NCBI RefSeq assembly: GCF_010820665.1
Contig: NZ_JAAIKC010000001.1
Span: forward strand, 248,001-312,000
Length of the DNA stretch: 64,000 bases
Origin: Paenibacillus sp. SYP-B3998
GTDB lineage: Bacteria > Bacillota > Bacilli > Paenibacillales > NBRC-103111
Reading direction: 5' to 3'
A program made the position numbers and the translations under genes. The stretch's first letter is position 1, and every line of letters begins with the position of its first letter. The notes beneath the pieces were generated by a model, which worked only from the letters and a program-made list of their open reading frames with translations, did not search any database and was not told the DNA's origin. This document shows positions 35,199-42,865 of the stretch, in pieces.

Positions 35199-35272
35199 GG
35201 GGCTATAGTTTAGGGGGGAAATAGGTCGCTAGCAGCGATCAGTCCGCGGTTCGATTCCGCGTAGCTCCACCA
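35199..35272 (+). tRNA. tRNA-like gene, anticodon AGC (Ala), intact cloverleaf
   Basis: Seventy-four bases fold completely: acceptor GGGGCTA/TAGCTCC, D-stem GTTT/AAAT, anticodon stem GGTCG/CGATC with loop CTAGCAG (anticodon AGC), a 4-base variable loop, T-stem CGCGG/CCGCG with loop TTCGATT, discriminator A and encoded CCA. A terminator follows at 35286. An A at position 34 is very rare in bacteria outside Arg(ACG), and the D-loop is G-rich, so it may be a non-standard or retired tRNA. Confidence 0.55.
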
Positions 35273-35285
35273 CATCTTAAACACA

Positions 35286-35309
35286 AACGGCAGAGATGCC
35301 GTTTTTTTT
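35286..35309 (+). terminator. Terminator of the tRNA-like gene
   Basis: AACGGCA pairs with TGCCGTT around GAGA and is followed by a run of eight T. Confidence 0.8.
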
Positions 35310-35602
35310 GTTTTACGTACTATAGACATGTGAAGTGTCTAATAATGATGGCAGGTTACCGCAATAGAAATCAATTGCATTCCCATGGTTTTTCTATGTT
35401 AATATAGCAATAAGAAGAAAATTATTCGGGATGGACTAATACCGTCATGAAGCTTCTTATTTGTTTATTGATGTAACGGGCAGCATTCCTATTATGAGAA
35501 AATACGAGGTTTGAAGAATAAAAAGACTCCTTGGTATGATGTTTATGGGTCCCAGATGCAGGCCAGCGTCGGATCCAAAAACAAAACCAAGGAGACTACA
35601 AC

Positions 35603-36889
35603 ATGCATTCTACTCAAAATGAACGAATTAATCAAATCACTTATTCTACCTTAATTATCGGAGTCGACATCGCAAAATTCAAACATGTGGCTCGTGCACA
35701 AGACTTCCGCGGAGTCGAGTTCGGGAAGCCTATTACGTTTGAAAACAATAGAGAAGGCTTTGAGTTGTTCATGAGCTGGTTTCAGAAGATTTCAATGGAC
35801 CAAGGGTTTCAGGATGTTATAGTTGGCATGGAACCTACAGGTCACTACTGGTTAAACCTTGTTCATTTCCTAAAAGAAAAGCAAGTGAAGTACGGTGTGG
35901 TGAATCCATTACACGTGAAAAAAAGCAAAGAACTAGACGACAATTCACCTACGAAGAATGACACTAAAGATGCGAAAGTGATTGCACAGTTGGTCAAAGA
36001 CGGGAGATACGCCGTACCTAGCCTTCCTAAGGGCATTTATGCCGAACTCCGGGAAGCTATGAAAATTCGCGAACACCTAACAACTGACCTTTGTGTTGTA
36101 CAAGCACGTGTCCATAACTGGTTAGATCGGTATTTTCCAGAGTTTCTGACGGTCTTTAAAGATTGGGAATGCAAATCTGCCCTCCAAATGTTAAACCTTC
36201 ATCTACTGCCTCACGAACTTGTTCACGTGCCGGATACAACCTTACTACAACACTTGAGAGAAGCTGCAAAGCGAGGGCTTGGTCTTGGTCGAATTATTAG
36301 TTTGAAAGCAGCAGCAAGCTGCTCTGTCGGCATACGAGACGGTTCAGAGTTAGCTAAAATGGAGTTGAAGCTGCTGCTGACCCAGTACGAATGGTTTCAA
36401 AACAAGCTTGAAGAGCTCGGGGCAAAGTTGGATGAACTGCTCATACAGATCCCACATGTGCAGCAATTGTTGGCCATAAAAGGGATCGGCAGGGACACCA
36501 TTGCAGGTTTTCTAGCTGAGGTGGGCGACATTGGTCAGTACCGTCACCCCAAGCAGATCACGAAACTTGCTGGATTGAACTTGAAAACAAACTCATCAGG
36601 TACACACATTGGACAGACGAAGATAACCAAGCGAGGTCGTAAACGTCTTCGTGCATTGCTCTTTCGAGTGATGATGCCGTTAGTCGCTAAAAACGCAGCC
36701 TTCCAGGCCTTGCATGAGTATTACACCAAACGACAGGTGAATCCGCTCAAGAAGATGCAATCTCTCATTGCTTTGTGTAATAAGCTTATACGAGTCTTTT
36801 TCGGCATATTAACAAAAGGACATGAATTTAGTGAAGAAAAGATGATGCAGGATATCCCTCGATTTACAGAATTACCGCAAGCAGCTTAA
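35603..36889 (+). CDS. IS110-family transposase
   Basis: 428 residues. The N-terminal DEDD/RuvC-like domain shows GVDIAKFKHVA (Asp), VIVGMEPTGHYWLNL (Glu) and TKNDTKDAKVIAQLV (two Asp). The C-terminal transposase_20 domain shows IKGIGRDTIAGFLAEVGD and KLAGLNLKTNSSG, with the conserved Ser, then TKITKRGRKRLRALLF. Proteins of this family work with a bridge RNA encoded by the noncoding part of the element. The frame is intact, so it may be active. ACCAAGGAG precedes the ATG. Codon use is less AT-rich than in the neighbours. Confidence 0.92.
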   Translation: MHSTQNERINQITYSTLIIGVDIAKFKHVARAQDFRGVEFGKPITFENNREGFELFMSWFQKISMDQGFQDVIVGMEPTGHYWLNLVHFLKEKQVKYGVVNPLHVKKSKELDDNSPTKNDTKDAKVIAQLVKDGRYAVPSLPKGIYAELREAMKIREHLTTDLCVVQARVHNWLDRYFPEFLTVFKDWECKSALQMLNLHLLPHELVHVPDTTLLQHLREAAKRGLGLGRIISLKAAASCSVGIRDGSELAKMELKLLLTQYEWFQNKLEELGAKLDELLIQIPHVQQLLAIKGIGRDTIAGFLAEVGDIGQYRHPKQITKLAGLNLKTNSSGTHIGQTKITKRGRKRLRALLFRVMMPLVAKNAAFQALHEYYTKRQVNPLKKMQSLIALCNKLIRVFFGILTKGHEFSEEKMMQDIPRFTELPQAA

Positions 36890-37130
36890 ATAGCGAACTT
36901 AGTATTGATGATCTAAGCAAAGAAAAGAAAAGAAAAGATAACAAGAAGCACGGATGAGTCGGAAAGGCACTATCCATACGGACGAAGATCCCGTCGGGCA
37001 GCATATCTGACCTCCACCTCATGGACAGGTTGAATGAAGGAATGTGGGAGCGTAGACTCTGCGAGACATGGGAGGGTTGACCGCCATGAGCACATGTGGA
37101 GATCCAAGGGTGCAACCATACTTTACCATA
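36890..37130 (+). ncRNA. Candidate structured noncoding segment of the IS110 element
   Basis: The 3' flank has no gene on the plus strand but is GC-richer than its surroundings and contains several self-complementary parts, for example CTCATGG (37018-37024) with CCATGAG (37084-37090). IS110/IS1111 elements encode a bridge RNA in the left or right noncoding end. The location here is a guess from length and structure. The short minus-strand frame across it is not called as a gene. Confidence 0.35.
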
Positions 37131-37412
37131 TTATCCACAATTTAAAATAGGTGGTTTAGGGGAAGAGATTTTTGCGCACCTACATACCCATATATTTCTT
37201 CGAGCACAACTTAATTCCAATTAAAAGTTATCTTCTAAGAAGTAATTATGGTCTAAATCTAAGGAAACGAGAGCATTTAAGAGCTAAGTGATTCTCCATA
37301 GAGGGAGGATATGTTAATCAATTCGCGAATACTTCAAATCATCATTAGCAAAGATTCTGCATGAACAATAAAAAATGGTATCCTCAAAAAAGTGAAGGGG
37401 CAGCATAGCCTT

Positions 37413-37763
37413 ATGAAACTAGGACATATAATGATTTTCGTCAATGACATGACAAAGGCGAGATGGTTTTATTCTGAATTGCTGGGTTTGGAAACACTGT
37501 CAGAGCAAGAAAATAAGCTTGTATTTGCCCTTGACGGCTGTCAGCTTATTGCTTTTAAGTGTGAAAAGACCAAAGAAATTGGAGATTATTCAAACGAGGC
37601 TAGAACAGTTTTGGTGTTTGAGGTCGTATCTGTTGAGCAAACTTATAAGGAAATGAAGGAAAAGGGTATTCAATTTTTGCATGATAAACCTACTCAAGGG
37701 CGATATGCTGCTTTCGTTGATCCGTTTGGTAACGTGCATGAAATCGCTGAATCGTTCGATTGA
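37413..37763 (+). CDS. VOC-family (glyoxalase/bleomycin-resistance-like) protein
   Basis: 116 residues from ATG 37413, the normal family start (KLGHIMIFVNDMTKARWFYS). ELLGLETLSE follows, and the second half has AAFVDPFGNVHEIAES with the usual metal-binding Glu. Two beta-alpha-beta-beta-beta modules fit a dimeric VOC protein; the substrate is unknown. An in-frame GTG at 37392 would add seven residues but precedes the GAAGGGG site. A terminator follows (AACCGC/GCGGTT, then TTTTTT, 37843-37870). Confidence 0.75.
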   Translation: MKLGHIMIFVNDMTKARWFYSELLGLETLSEQENKLVFALDGCQLIAFKCEKTKEIGDYSNEARTVLVFEVVSVEQTYKEMKEKGIQFLHDKPTQGRYAAFVDPFGNVHEIAESFD

Positions 37764-37842
37764 GAGTCGTTAACTTTGTTACAAACAACGTGGTGAAACA
37801 TATTACAAAGGTATTGCACTAACGGAGAACAATCGTTCAATT

Positions 37843-37870
37843 AACCGCTCTTATCATGGGCGGTTTTTTT
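37843..37870 (+). terminator. Intrinsic terminator
   Basis: AACCGC and GCGGTT enclose an 11-base loop and are followed by a T-run, downstream of the VOC gene. Confidence 0.75.
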
Positions 37871-37998
37871 GATGTCTAAAATCAACAAGAAATGATACAC
37901 ATAAAGGATAGCTCTGCATATCTTGCACGACTTTCCCGATCAAGCTAAAATCAACAAAATTTGTTTGATGGAGCAAATCTGACTGATCTCGTACAAAA

Positions 37999-38297
37999 TC
38001 CTTGAATATAGAGCCATTCTTTTTCAGAACCATGTTTGCGAGTGAGGGCATCTTCCCATTCGCTGAATAGATTGTTGGTAGTTTCGTTGGAGCTACATTT
38101 AATATGATCCGATAACAGTGAAATTTGCTTGTTAAACGGTGAATGTGGATTTTGTTGCTCGACGATGAATGATAACTCATCAAAACGATGTTTAAGCGCA
38201 TGAATGAACCATTCAGGTCAATCTTCCATAGGACCATCCCCTTCCTTTTGTTCGAGTGTGTGTATGTTAACTCTGATAGGAAGGGATGGCAAGTTGA
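37999..38297. repeat. Dispersed repeat family A, copy 4 (truncated, dead gene)
   Basis: Matches the middle and leader of the family A repeats. The minus-strand small gene (start 38229) has a stop at codon 4, where the other copies have Trp, and its last 25 residues are replaced by unrelated sequence. The leader inverted repeat is kept. The plus-strand tail and dyad are missing; similarity stops at GGCAAGTTG. Confidence 0.75.
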
Positions 38298-38493
38298 GTT
38301 TTCATTCGTTATTGATTTGAGCAGCTATTATAAAGAACATTAAGCAAGATTACCCGGAATGTACCTTTATAGACAGTTTTGAAATGTATTCTTACAAATC
38401 CCCCTTTTTTCAATAGCCAGACTGATCTACTCTCAAAATCCATGGTATAATTTTACTATTCTAAAACTTGAAATGGTTTAATCGTCAAAGGTG

Positions 38494-38867
38494 GTGGTAC
38501 TACTGAGAAATATAATTAACTTCTTAGTGACTGTGTTGGTTTTTTGGATTGGTAATCAATATTTTAGTCAATACATTTCTATTTCTGATACGAAGACATT
38601 GATACTTGCATCCTTACTTATGTTCATAATTAGCTTCATCTATGTTTGATAATGGCGGCGTCAATGGTGTCAATTGTAATAGGCATTGGCTGTTTAACAA
38701 CGCCGTTGCTAATCTTAGCTTCCCTTATCTTAACACCGATAAAGTTATGGTTGCTTGACAGATATTTATCTGGTTTTGAAATTCATGGCTTCTGGACATA
38801 CGTGATAATGTCTATTGTATTAAGTATCTTCACGGCAAAAGCAAAGTCTAACAACAAGGAACGGTAA
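38494..38867 (+). pseudogene. Phage-holin-superfamily-IV-like membrane protein, frame-broken
   Basis: The first frame ends at 38649 after two membrane segments (NFLVTVLVFWIGNQYFSQYI, then LLMFIISFIYV). The next frame, open from 38646, supplies the rest: TTPLLILASLILTPIKLWLL, then FEIHGFWTYVIMSIVLSIF. Together they give the four-helix YvlD-like protein of about 115 residues (the GF-x-GFW pattern is typical). The stop and the next start overlap, so either a frameshift mutation or coupled translation of two halves is possible. Confidence 0.55.
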
Positions 38868-38902
38868 AAAGAAGAAAACAATCAAAGGAGAGAAGATACA
38901 TA

Positions 38903-39538
38903 ATGACGTGGAAGCTAGATAATGCTTTTGAACTTCATAAGGAGTCACCTTATACGTTTTATCTTCCAAGCGATCAAGTAATAAGTCAACTGAAAGTAGG
39001 CGATTTAGTTAAGCTAATATTCATGGCAGCGGAGACACTTGATAATGGATGTCGAGCGGAGAGAATGTGGGTGGATATCCTTGAGCGAAATGAAACTGAC
39101 TTCCGTGGGAAGTTAGTTAATCAGCCGTACTATTTGAGTTCACCTCAACATGGTGACTTGATTGATTTTAAATCAGAACATATATGCAGTACTCAGCTAG
39201 ATGATCCGTATTCTAAGGACATGGACTATTATTTTGATAAGAAAATTACAGTAAGTAATGACGTATTATCACGAAATGAGTTTAACTTCATGTTACGGTT
39301 CGACCCAGATGATGAGCATGATTTGGGATGGGTCTTTTTTAGTGGATATGAGGATGATGAATTCACTGCTGATTCAAAGAACTATCAGGTGATTTCAGTC
39401 GGAAAAATGTTAAACATTGATGATTCTATTTTGGAGTTTATCGATAATTCCGAAACCATTCATTGTGCATATGAGAGAAACAAAGATACAGGAAACCTTG
39501 CTAAAATTGAGAATTATGACTGGAGTATACATGATTGA
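38903..39538 (+). CDS. DUF2185 (Imm33-like) protein with N-terminal DUF2314-like part
   Basis: 211 residues. The first half reads FELHKESPYTFYLPSDQVIS, then LKVGDLVKLIFMA and ERMWVDIL, like DUF2314-type domains. The second half reads KKITVSNDVLSRNEFNFMLR and GWVFFSGYEDDEF, the core of DUF2185/Imm33. Both are common in immunity arrays. No signal peptide. AAAGGAGAG precedes the ATG. A role in neutralising a secreted toxin is inferred from family only. Confidence 0.65.
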   Translation: MTWKLDNAFELHKESPYTFYLPSDQVISQLKVGDLVKLIFMAAETLDNGCRAERMWVDILERNETDFRGKLVNQPYYLSSPQHGDLIDFKSEHICSTQLDDPYSKDMDYYFDKKITVSNDVLSRNEFNFMLRFDPDDEHDLGWVFFSGYEDDEFTADSKNYQVISVGKMLNIDDSILEFIDNSETIHCAYERNKDTGNLAKIENYDWSIHD

Positions 39539-39602
39539 GGCAGAAGGTGTGAAATACCACGAGATTATAAAGTGAAATTAGAAATATACTGGAGTAATTA
39601 GC

Positions 39603-39845
39603 ATGTTACATATAGCGTTTCTTGAGAGCAGAATAGCAGATGTGTATTCTAAAATATCCTTTAAAACAAAAAACTTCTTTCACACGGCACTCCAAGATGA
39701 TCTTACAAGATCAACTCAGGTATTTCAGCGTAAAGGTATTAAGGAATTCAAAGTCACCGAGATAATTGGATATGAAGGGAGATCTGGCTTTATCGATGTT
39801 GTACTCGTTGACAGTAATAATCAGAGGATTTATAGAATCAACTGA
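39603..39845 (+). CDS. Small uncharacterised array protein
   Basis: 80 residues, soluble, helix first (LESRIADVYSKISFKTKNFF) then two strands (KVTEIIGYEGRSGFIDVVLV and QRIYRIN). It may be the C-terminal part of a larger family. No strong ribosome site is seen before the ATG (GGAGTAATTAGC), so the start is uncertain. It ends 165 bases before the RNA ligase gene. Confidence 0.4.
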   Translation: MLHIAFLESRIADVYSKISFKTKNFFHTALQDDLTRSTQVFQRKGIKEFKVTEIIGYEGRSGFIDVVLVDSNNQRIYRIN

Positions 39846-40009
39846 TCCCAACAAAGGCGTAACATTTATTCAAAATCCCCTCAAACTTGGAAAGAACAAA
39901 GATTTTGGAATAACAAAGAAGTTTTATAGATAATCTTTCAATAAAAAATGAATTGTTACTGGACTTGGCAATACAAATGAAAAGATAATTTTATGGAGAT
40001 GAAAAGCAG

Positions 40010-40786
40010 ATGGACTTGAAGAAAATTAATTCACTAACCAAATATCCAAGCATCCTTACATATCATGAATTAGGTGAAAGAGGTCGCTTAACCAATGAAT
40101 TATCTGAGTCAAAAGGATTTTCTGATTACGATGAAGTCTTTGTTTACGAAAAGGTAGATGGTGAAAATTCAAGAATTATATTCTTTAAAAATAATTACAA
40201 TGAAGTCGATTATCTAATCGGATCGAGAGAAGAATTACTGTATGCAAAGGGTGATAGGATCGGCAATCCTTACGGTAACATTGCAGAGTTCCTTAGACCA
40301 CTGGCTGAAAGATTAACTGCTGACATATTTCCCAAAGGAGATTGGGCATTAACAGTAATTTATCAAGAATCTTATGGAGGAAAGACAAAAGCTGCTAAGA
40401 ACTATACGGATATTAAGACTCAAGGGTATCGAGTATTTGACGTATTTTCTTTAAATCAGGATGAATTAGACAGGCTTTTTGAGTTACCACAAGAGAAGAT
40501 TGCCGAGTGGAGAGATCATGGAAATCAACCTTTTTATGATGAAGTCGAGAAAAAGAAATTTGTTGAGAGTATGGAGTTAGAATTTGCACCTCTATTAGGA
40601 ATGGTCAAGGGTTCGGATTTTCCAACTTCTCTTGAGAATACATTTTCGTTTTTAAAGCAGTTTGAGGGTACAAAGGTAGGAATCGATTCTTCTGGAAAAT
40701 CTGAAGGAATTATTGTTCGTACCTTAGATCGTAAACACATTAGGAAAATTCGTTTTGAGGACTACGAAAGAACCTTTAGGAAATAA
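40010..40786 (+). CDS. RNA ligase family protein
   Basis: 258 residues with nucleotidyltransferase motifs of ATP-dependent RNA ligases: motif I VYEKVDGENSRI with Lys48 as the adenylated residue, YLIGSREEL as motif Ia/III region, YQESYGGKTKAAKNY, SEGIIVRT as motif IV, and KIRFEDYERT as motif V. It lacks the OB-fold of DNA ligases, which favours RNA. The length is typical of compact Rnl-type enzymes. It would seal nicked or broken RNA ends with ATP. It follows the dyad at 39977, with TGGAGATG as ribosome site. A Thg1-like polymerase and a kinase lie 0.9-1.6 kb downstream, suggesting joint RNA repair. Confidence 0.75.
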   Translation: MDLKKINSLTKYPSILTYHELGERGRLTNELSESKGFSDYDEVFVYEKVDGENSRIIFFKNNYNEVDYLIGSREELLYAKGDRIGNPYGNIAEFLRPLAERLTADIFPKGDWALTVIYQESYGGKTKAAKNYTDIKTQGYRVFDVFSLNQDELDRLFELPQEKIAEWRDHGNQPFYDEVEKKKFVESMELEFAPLLGMVKGSDFPTSLENTFSFLKQFEGTKVGIDSSGKSEGIIVRTLDRKHIRKIRFEDYERTFRK

Positions 40787-40902
40787 GTTAATAAAACAAC
40801 AATTTGATTAGGAAGTGTATCAATTTGCACATGAAGAAAATCAATGAATATGAATAATTAAAAAGGTAACACATACTAGATCATAATAGTTGGAGGTTCG
40901 TG

Positions 40903-41097
40903 ATGAGAAGAGAAACAATATGCCCTGAATGTGGTGAAACTAAATTTGGTGAAGGTACGTCACGAGGCGAAGGTAGAATGTATCCTAGTAATAAACTCTT
41001 CTCTATGGGTTCAGAAATTACCCATGTTATCTGCATTAAGTGCGGATTAATTATCAGAAGCTTTGTTAAAGAACCTGAAAAATTTGATAAAAAATAA
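40903..41097 (+). CDS. Small zinc-ribbon protein
   Basis: 64 residues from ATG 40903, nine bases after TGGAGG. CPECGETKFGEG and CIKCGLIIRSFV provide two CxxC knuckles about 38 residues apart, with GEGRMYPSN between. This is a classic zinc ribbon with no other domain. It lies between the RNA ligase and the Thg1-like gene in the same orientation, so an accessory role with RNA is possible but not shown. Confidence 0.55.
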   Translation: MRRETICPECGETKFGEGTSRGEGRMYPSNKLFSMGSEITHVICIKCGLIIRSFVKEPEKFDKK

Positions 41098-41157
41098 AGT
41101 GTATCTTTACATTTATGAATACAGTAAAACAAATATTTCAATGGGAGATGATATATC

Positions 41158-41343
41158 ATGAATGAGAAAGAAATAGAGGTTGTAGAAGTTTTAACGGGAT
41201 CTTATGGAATTTATTACGATTATGCAGTACAAATCGCTAAGGTGACTTACGGCGACATGACTAAGGCGAAAATTGCTGCGGATATGATGAATATTCAGAA
41301 TGCATCGATTGAATCAGTCATTGCAGCTATTACATTGAAATAA
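41158..41343 (+). CDS. Very small uncharacterised protein
   Basis: 61 residues: VVEVLTGSYGIYYDYAVQIA, then KVTYGDMTKAKIAADMMNIQ, then a C-terminal helix. Soluble, without cysteines. GGGAGATG precedes the ATG, and dyads flank it at 41124 and 41335, so it is another single-gene unit. Family not recognised. Confidence 0.5.
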   Translation: MNEKEIEVVEVLTGSYGIYYDYAVQIAKVTYGDMTKAKIAADMMNIQNASIESVIAAITLK

Positions 41344-41389
41344 TACTTTCAATGGGTAGCAAAATCTTAAGTGAAGAAGGCAAGAAATA

Positions 41390-41502
41390 ATGAAGTTATT
41401 TGATTGTCCCAATTGTAATACCTACAGTAAGGAGTGTATCATCGTCACTCATAATATCTTGACCCTAATAAAGAGAGACTGAAGTGCAGCCTTTGTTCAT
41501 AG
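41390..41502 (+). pseudogene. Broken small zinc-ribbon gene
   Basis: ATG 41390 starts MKLFDCPNCNTYSKECIIV, then stops at 41482. One base shift near 41460 continues as LDPNKERLKCSLCS with a stop at 41502. The two CxxC pairs would form a mini zinc ribbon of about 37 residues, so a one-base indel has broken it. Sequence 41503-41614 shows nothing further. Confidence 0.4.
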
Positions 41503-41654
41503 AGCGGAAAATGGGAGGACATGAAAGTGCGGGAGGTTCAACATTATTATTTGTATTTTTTTCATAAGAATAACCAAAACTAGTTTTAGATGATGTTCGT
41601 GTTTTACTAAGCTAATAAAACAATTCTTTTAAGGGGAAAAGGAAGGTATATAAA

Positions 41655-42392
41655 ATGAAAAAAGATGATTTTGGCAACAGGATGAAGGCATATGAGAATG
41701 CTTATAGATACAATTTACCAAGTAGACTTCCAGTCATATTAAGAATTGACGGTTGTCACTTTCATACTTTTACAAGAGGAATGAAAAAACCTTTTGATGA
41801 AATTTTAACAAGTGCTTTGTGGGAAACATGCAAGTACCTAGCTGAGAACATTATGGGATGTAAAATCGTATATCATCAAAGTGATGAAATATCCATCTTA
41901 CTTACCAACTATGATAAATTAACAACTCAATCATGGTTCGAAAATAATATTCAAAAAATGGTCTCAGTATCTGCATCGATGGCGACAGCGAAATTCAATG
42001 AGATAATCAAACAGTATTATCCAGATAAGCCTTTGGCAACTTTCGATAGTAGGGCGTGGGTGATCCCACATGATGAAGTTACGAACTATTTCTTATGGAG
42101 ACAACAAGATGCTACAAAGAATAGCATTTCTATGGTGGCACAAGCAAACTTTCCTCAAAAAGAACTACATGGTCTTACTGGAAAGCAACTTCAAGATAAG
42201 TTATTTTTAGAAAGAGATATTAATTGGAACGACTTACCTGTGTGGCAGAAGCGAGGAGTTTGCATCACAAAGCAACAGTATTACAAAGGTGAAACACAAA
42301 GAAGTAAGTGGGATGTCGATCACGAAACACCGATCTTTTCACAAAATAGAGATTATATCAATAAATACGTCTATCTGGATAAGGATGAGTAA
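41655..42392 (+). CDS. Thg1-like (tRNA-His guanylyltransferase-family) 3'-5' RNA polymerase
   Basis: 245 residues. VILRIDGCHFHTFTRG carries the first metal-binding Asp (Asp32) and the family DG-x-x-FHxFT pattern. YHQSDEISILL holds the SDE motif with Asp77. MVSVSASMATAKFNE and FDSRAWVIP follow as in Thg1. Bacterial Thg1-like proteins add nucleotides to the 5' end of truncated tRNAs in the 3'-5' direction, which is repair rather than tRNA-His maturation, as bacteria encode G-1. AAGGGGAAAAGG precedes the ATG. The kinase gene starts 2 bases after its stop. Confidence 0.85.
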   Translation: MKKDDFGNRMKAYENAYRYNLPSRLPVILRIDGCHFHTFTRGMKKPFDEILTSALWETCKYLAENIMGCKIVYHQSDEISILLTNYDKLTTQSWFENNIQKMVSVSASMATAKFNEIIKQYYPDKPLATFDSRAWVIPHDEVTNYFLWRQQDATKNSISMVAQANFPQKELHGLTGKQLQDKLFLERDINWNDLPVWQKRGVCITKQQYYKGETQRSKWDVDHETPIFSQNRDYINKYVYLDKDE

Positions 42393-42394
42393 TT

Positions 42395-42832
42395 GTGGAA
42401 TGCGTGATTTTTACTGGTATTCAAGCTTCAGGTAAATCAAGTTTTTATAAAGAAAGATTCTTTAATACTCACATAAGGATTAATATGGATATGTTGAAGA
42501 CAAGATATAGAGAAAAATCTCTAGTAATGGCTTGTATTCATGGCAAACAATCTTTTGTAATAGATAACACAAATCCAACAAGAGAAGATCGAGTAAAGTA
42601 TATTGAAGCAGTGAAGCAATGGCGCTTTAAGGTGATTGGATACTATTTCGAACCTGATTATGATGAATCCGTTTTAAGGAATGAGACGCGACAAGGGAAA
42701 GAGAAAATACCTAATGTTGCAATTAAGAGTACGATTAGCAAACTTCAAAAACCATTGTTTGAAGAAGGATTTGATGAACTGTACCATGTGAAATTGATCG
42801 ATGGGTATTTCCATGTGCAAGAATTACAATAA
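42395..42832 (+). CDS. P-loop polynucleotide kinase-like protein
   Basis: 145 residues of the Zeta-toxin/PNK-like AAA kinase group. The Walker A is FTGIQASGKSSFY near the N-terminus, INMDMLKTRY is next, DNTNPTREDRVKYIE follows, and the lid arginines are probably in RNETRQGKEKIPN. It is close in size to kinase domains that phosphorylate RNA 5' ends. It starts (GTG) 2 bases after the Thg1-like stop, so the two are cotranslated. With the ligase and the Thg1-like enzyme it could give 5'-phosphate ends for elongation or sealing. Its stop lies inside the last dyad (42829). Confidence 0.75.
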   Translation: MECVIFTGIQASGKSSFYKERFFNTHIRINMDMLKTRYREKSLVMACIHGKQSFVIDNTNPTREDRVKYIEAVKQWRFKVIGYYFEPDYDESVLRNETRQGKEKIPNVAIKSTISKLQKPLFEEGFDELYHVKLIDGYFHVQELQ

Positions 42833-42865
42833 AAGTGATAACTTTTATCGGAAATGAGGTATGAC

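Larger units (their letters stand above)
35528..37130 (+). mobile_element. IS110-family insertion sequence
   Basis: The element carries one transposase gene with long noncoding flanks. On the left, ACTCCTTGGT and ACCAAGGAG (about 35526-35595) form an inverted repeat around about 52 bases just before the transposase start. On the right, about 240 noncoding bases lead to an AT-rich stretch near 37130. IS110 elements lack classical terminal inverted repeats, so the exact ends cannot be set by eye. Confidence 0.65.
15283..42848. repeat. Dispersed 18-bp dyad ATAAAA-N6-TTTTAT at gene boundaries of the array
   Basis: Copies with six central bases are at 15283-15300, 15711-15728, 16101-16118, 16336-16353, 16901-16918, 17464-17481, 17920-17937, 18247-18264, 19392-19409, 20158-20175, 20628-20645, 20838-20855, 21695-21712, 27007-27024, 27646-27663, 28881-28898, 39977-39994, 40791-40808, 41124-41141, 41335-41352 and 41615-41632, with an eight-base-centre version at 42829-42848. 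Left halves are ATAAAA, TTAAAA or ATGAAA. Right halves are TTTTAT, TTTCAT, TTTTAA or TTTCAA. Many copies include the stop codon of the preceding gene in their left half, and the next ribosome site often follows within 20 bases. The span given covers the array; the sites are individual. Confidence 0.75.

Noticed and set aside
36864..37115. Minus-strand frame in the 3' flank of the IS110 element
   Set aside because: Fits better as the antisense of a structured noncoding segment. No family match or start site.
38646..38867. A stand-alone 73-residue membrane protein
   Set aside because: It matches only the second half of a holin-superfamily-IV-like protein and the first half lies directly upstream in another frame.
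40010..40786. ATP-dependent DNA ligase
   Set aside because: Motif I (KVDGEN) and the lack of an OB-fold in 258 residues fit compact RNA ligases better.
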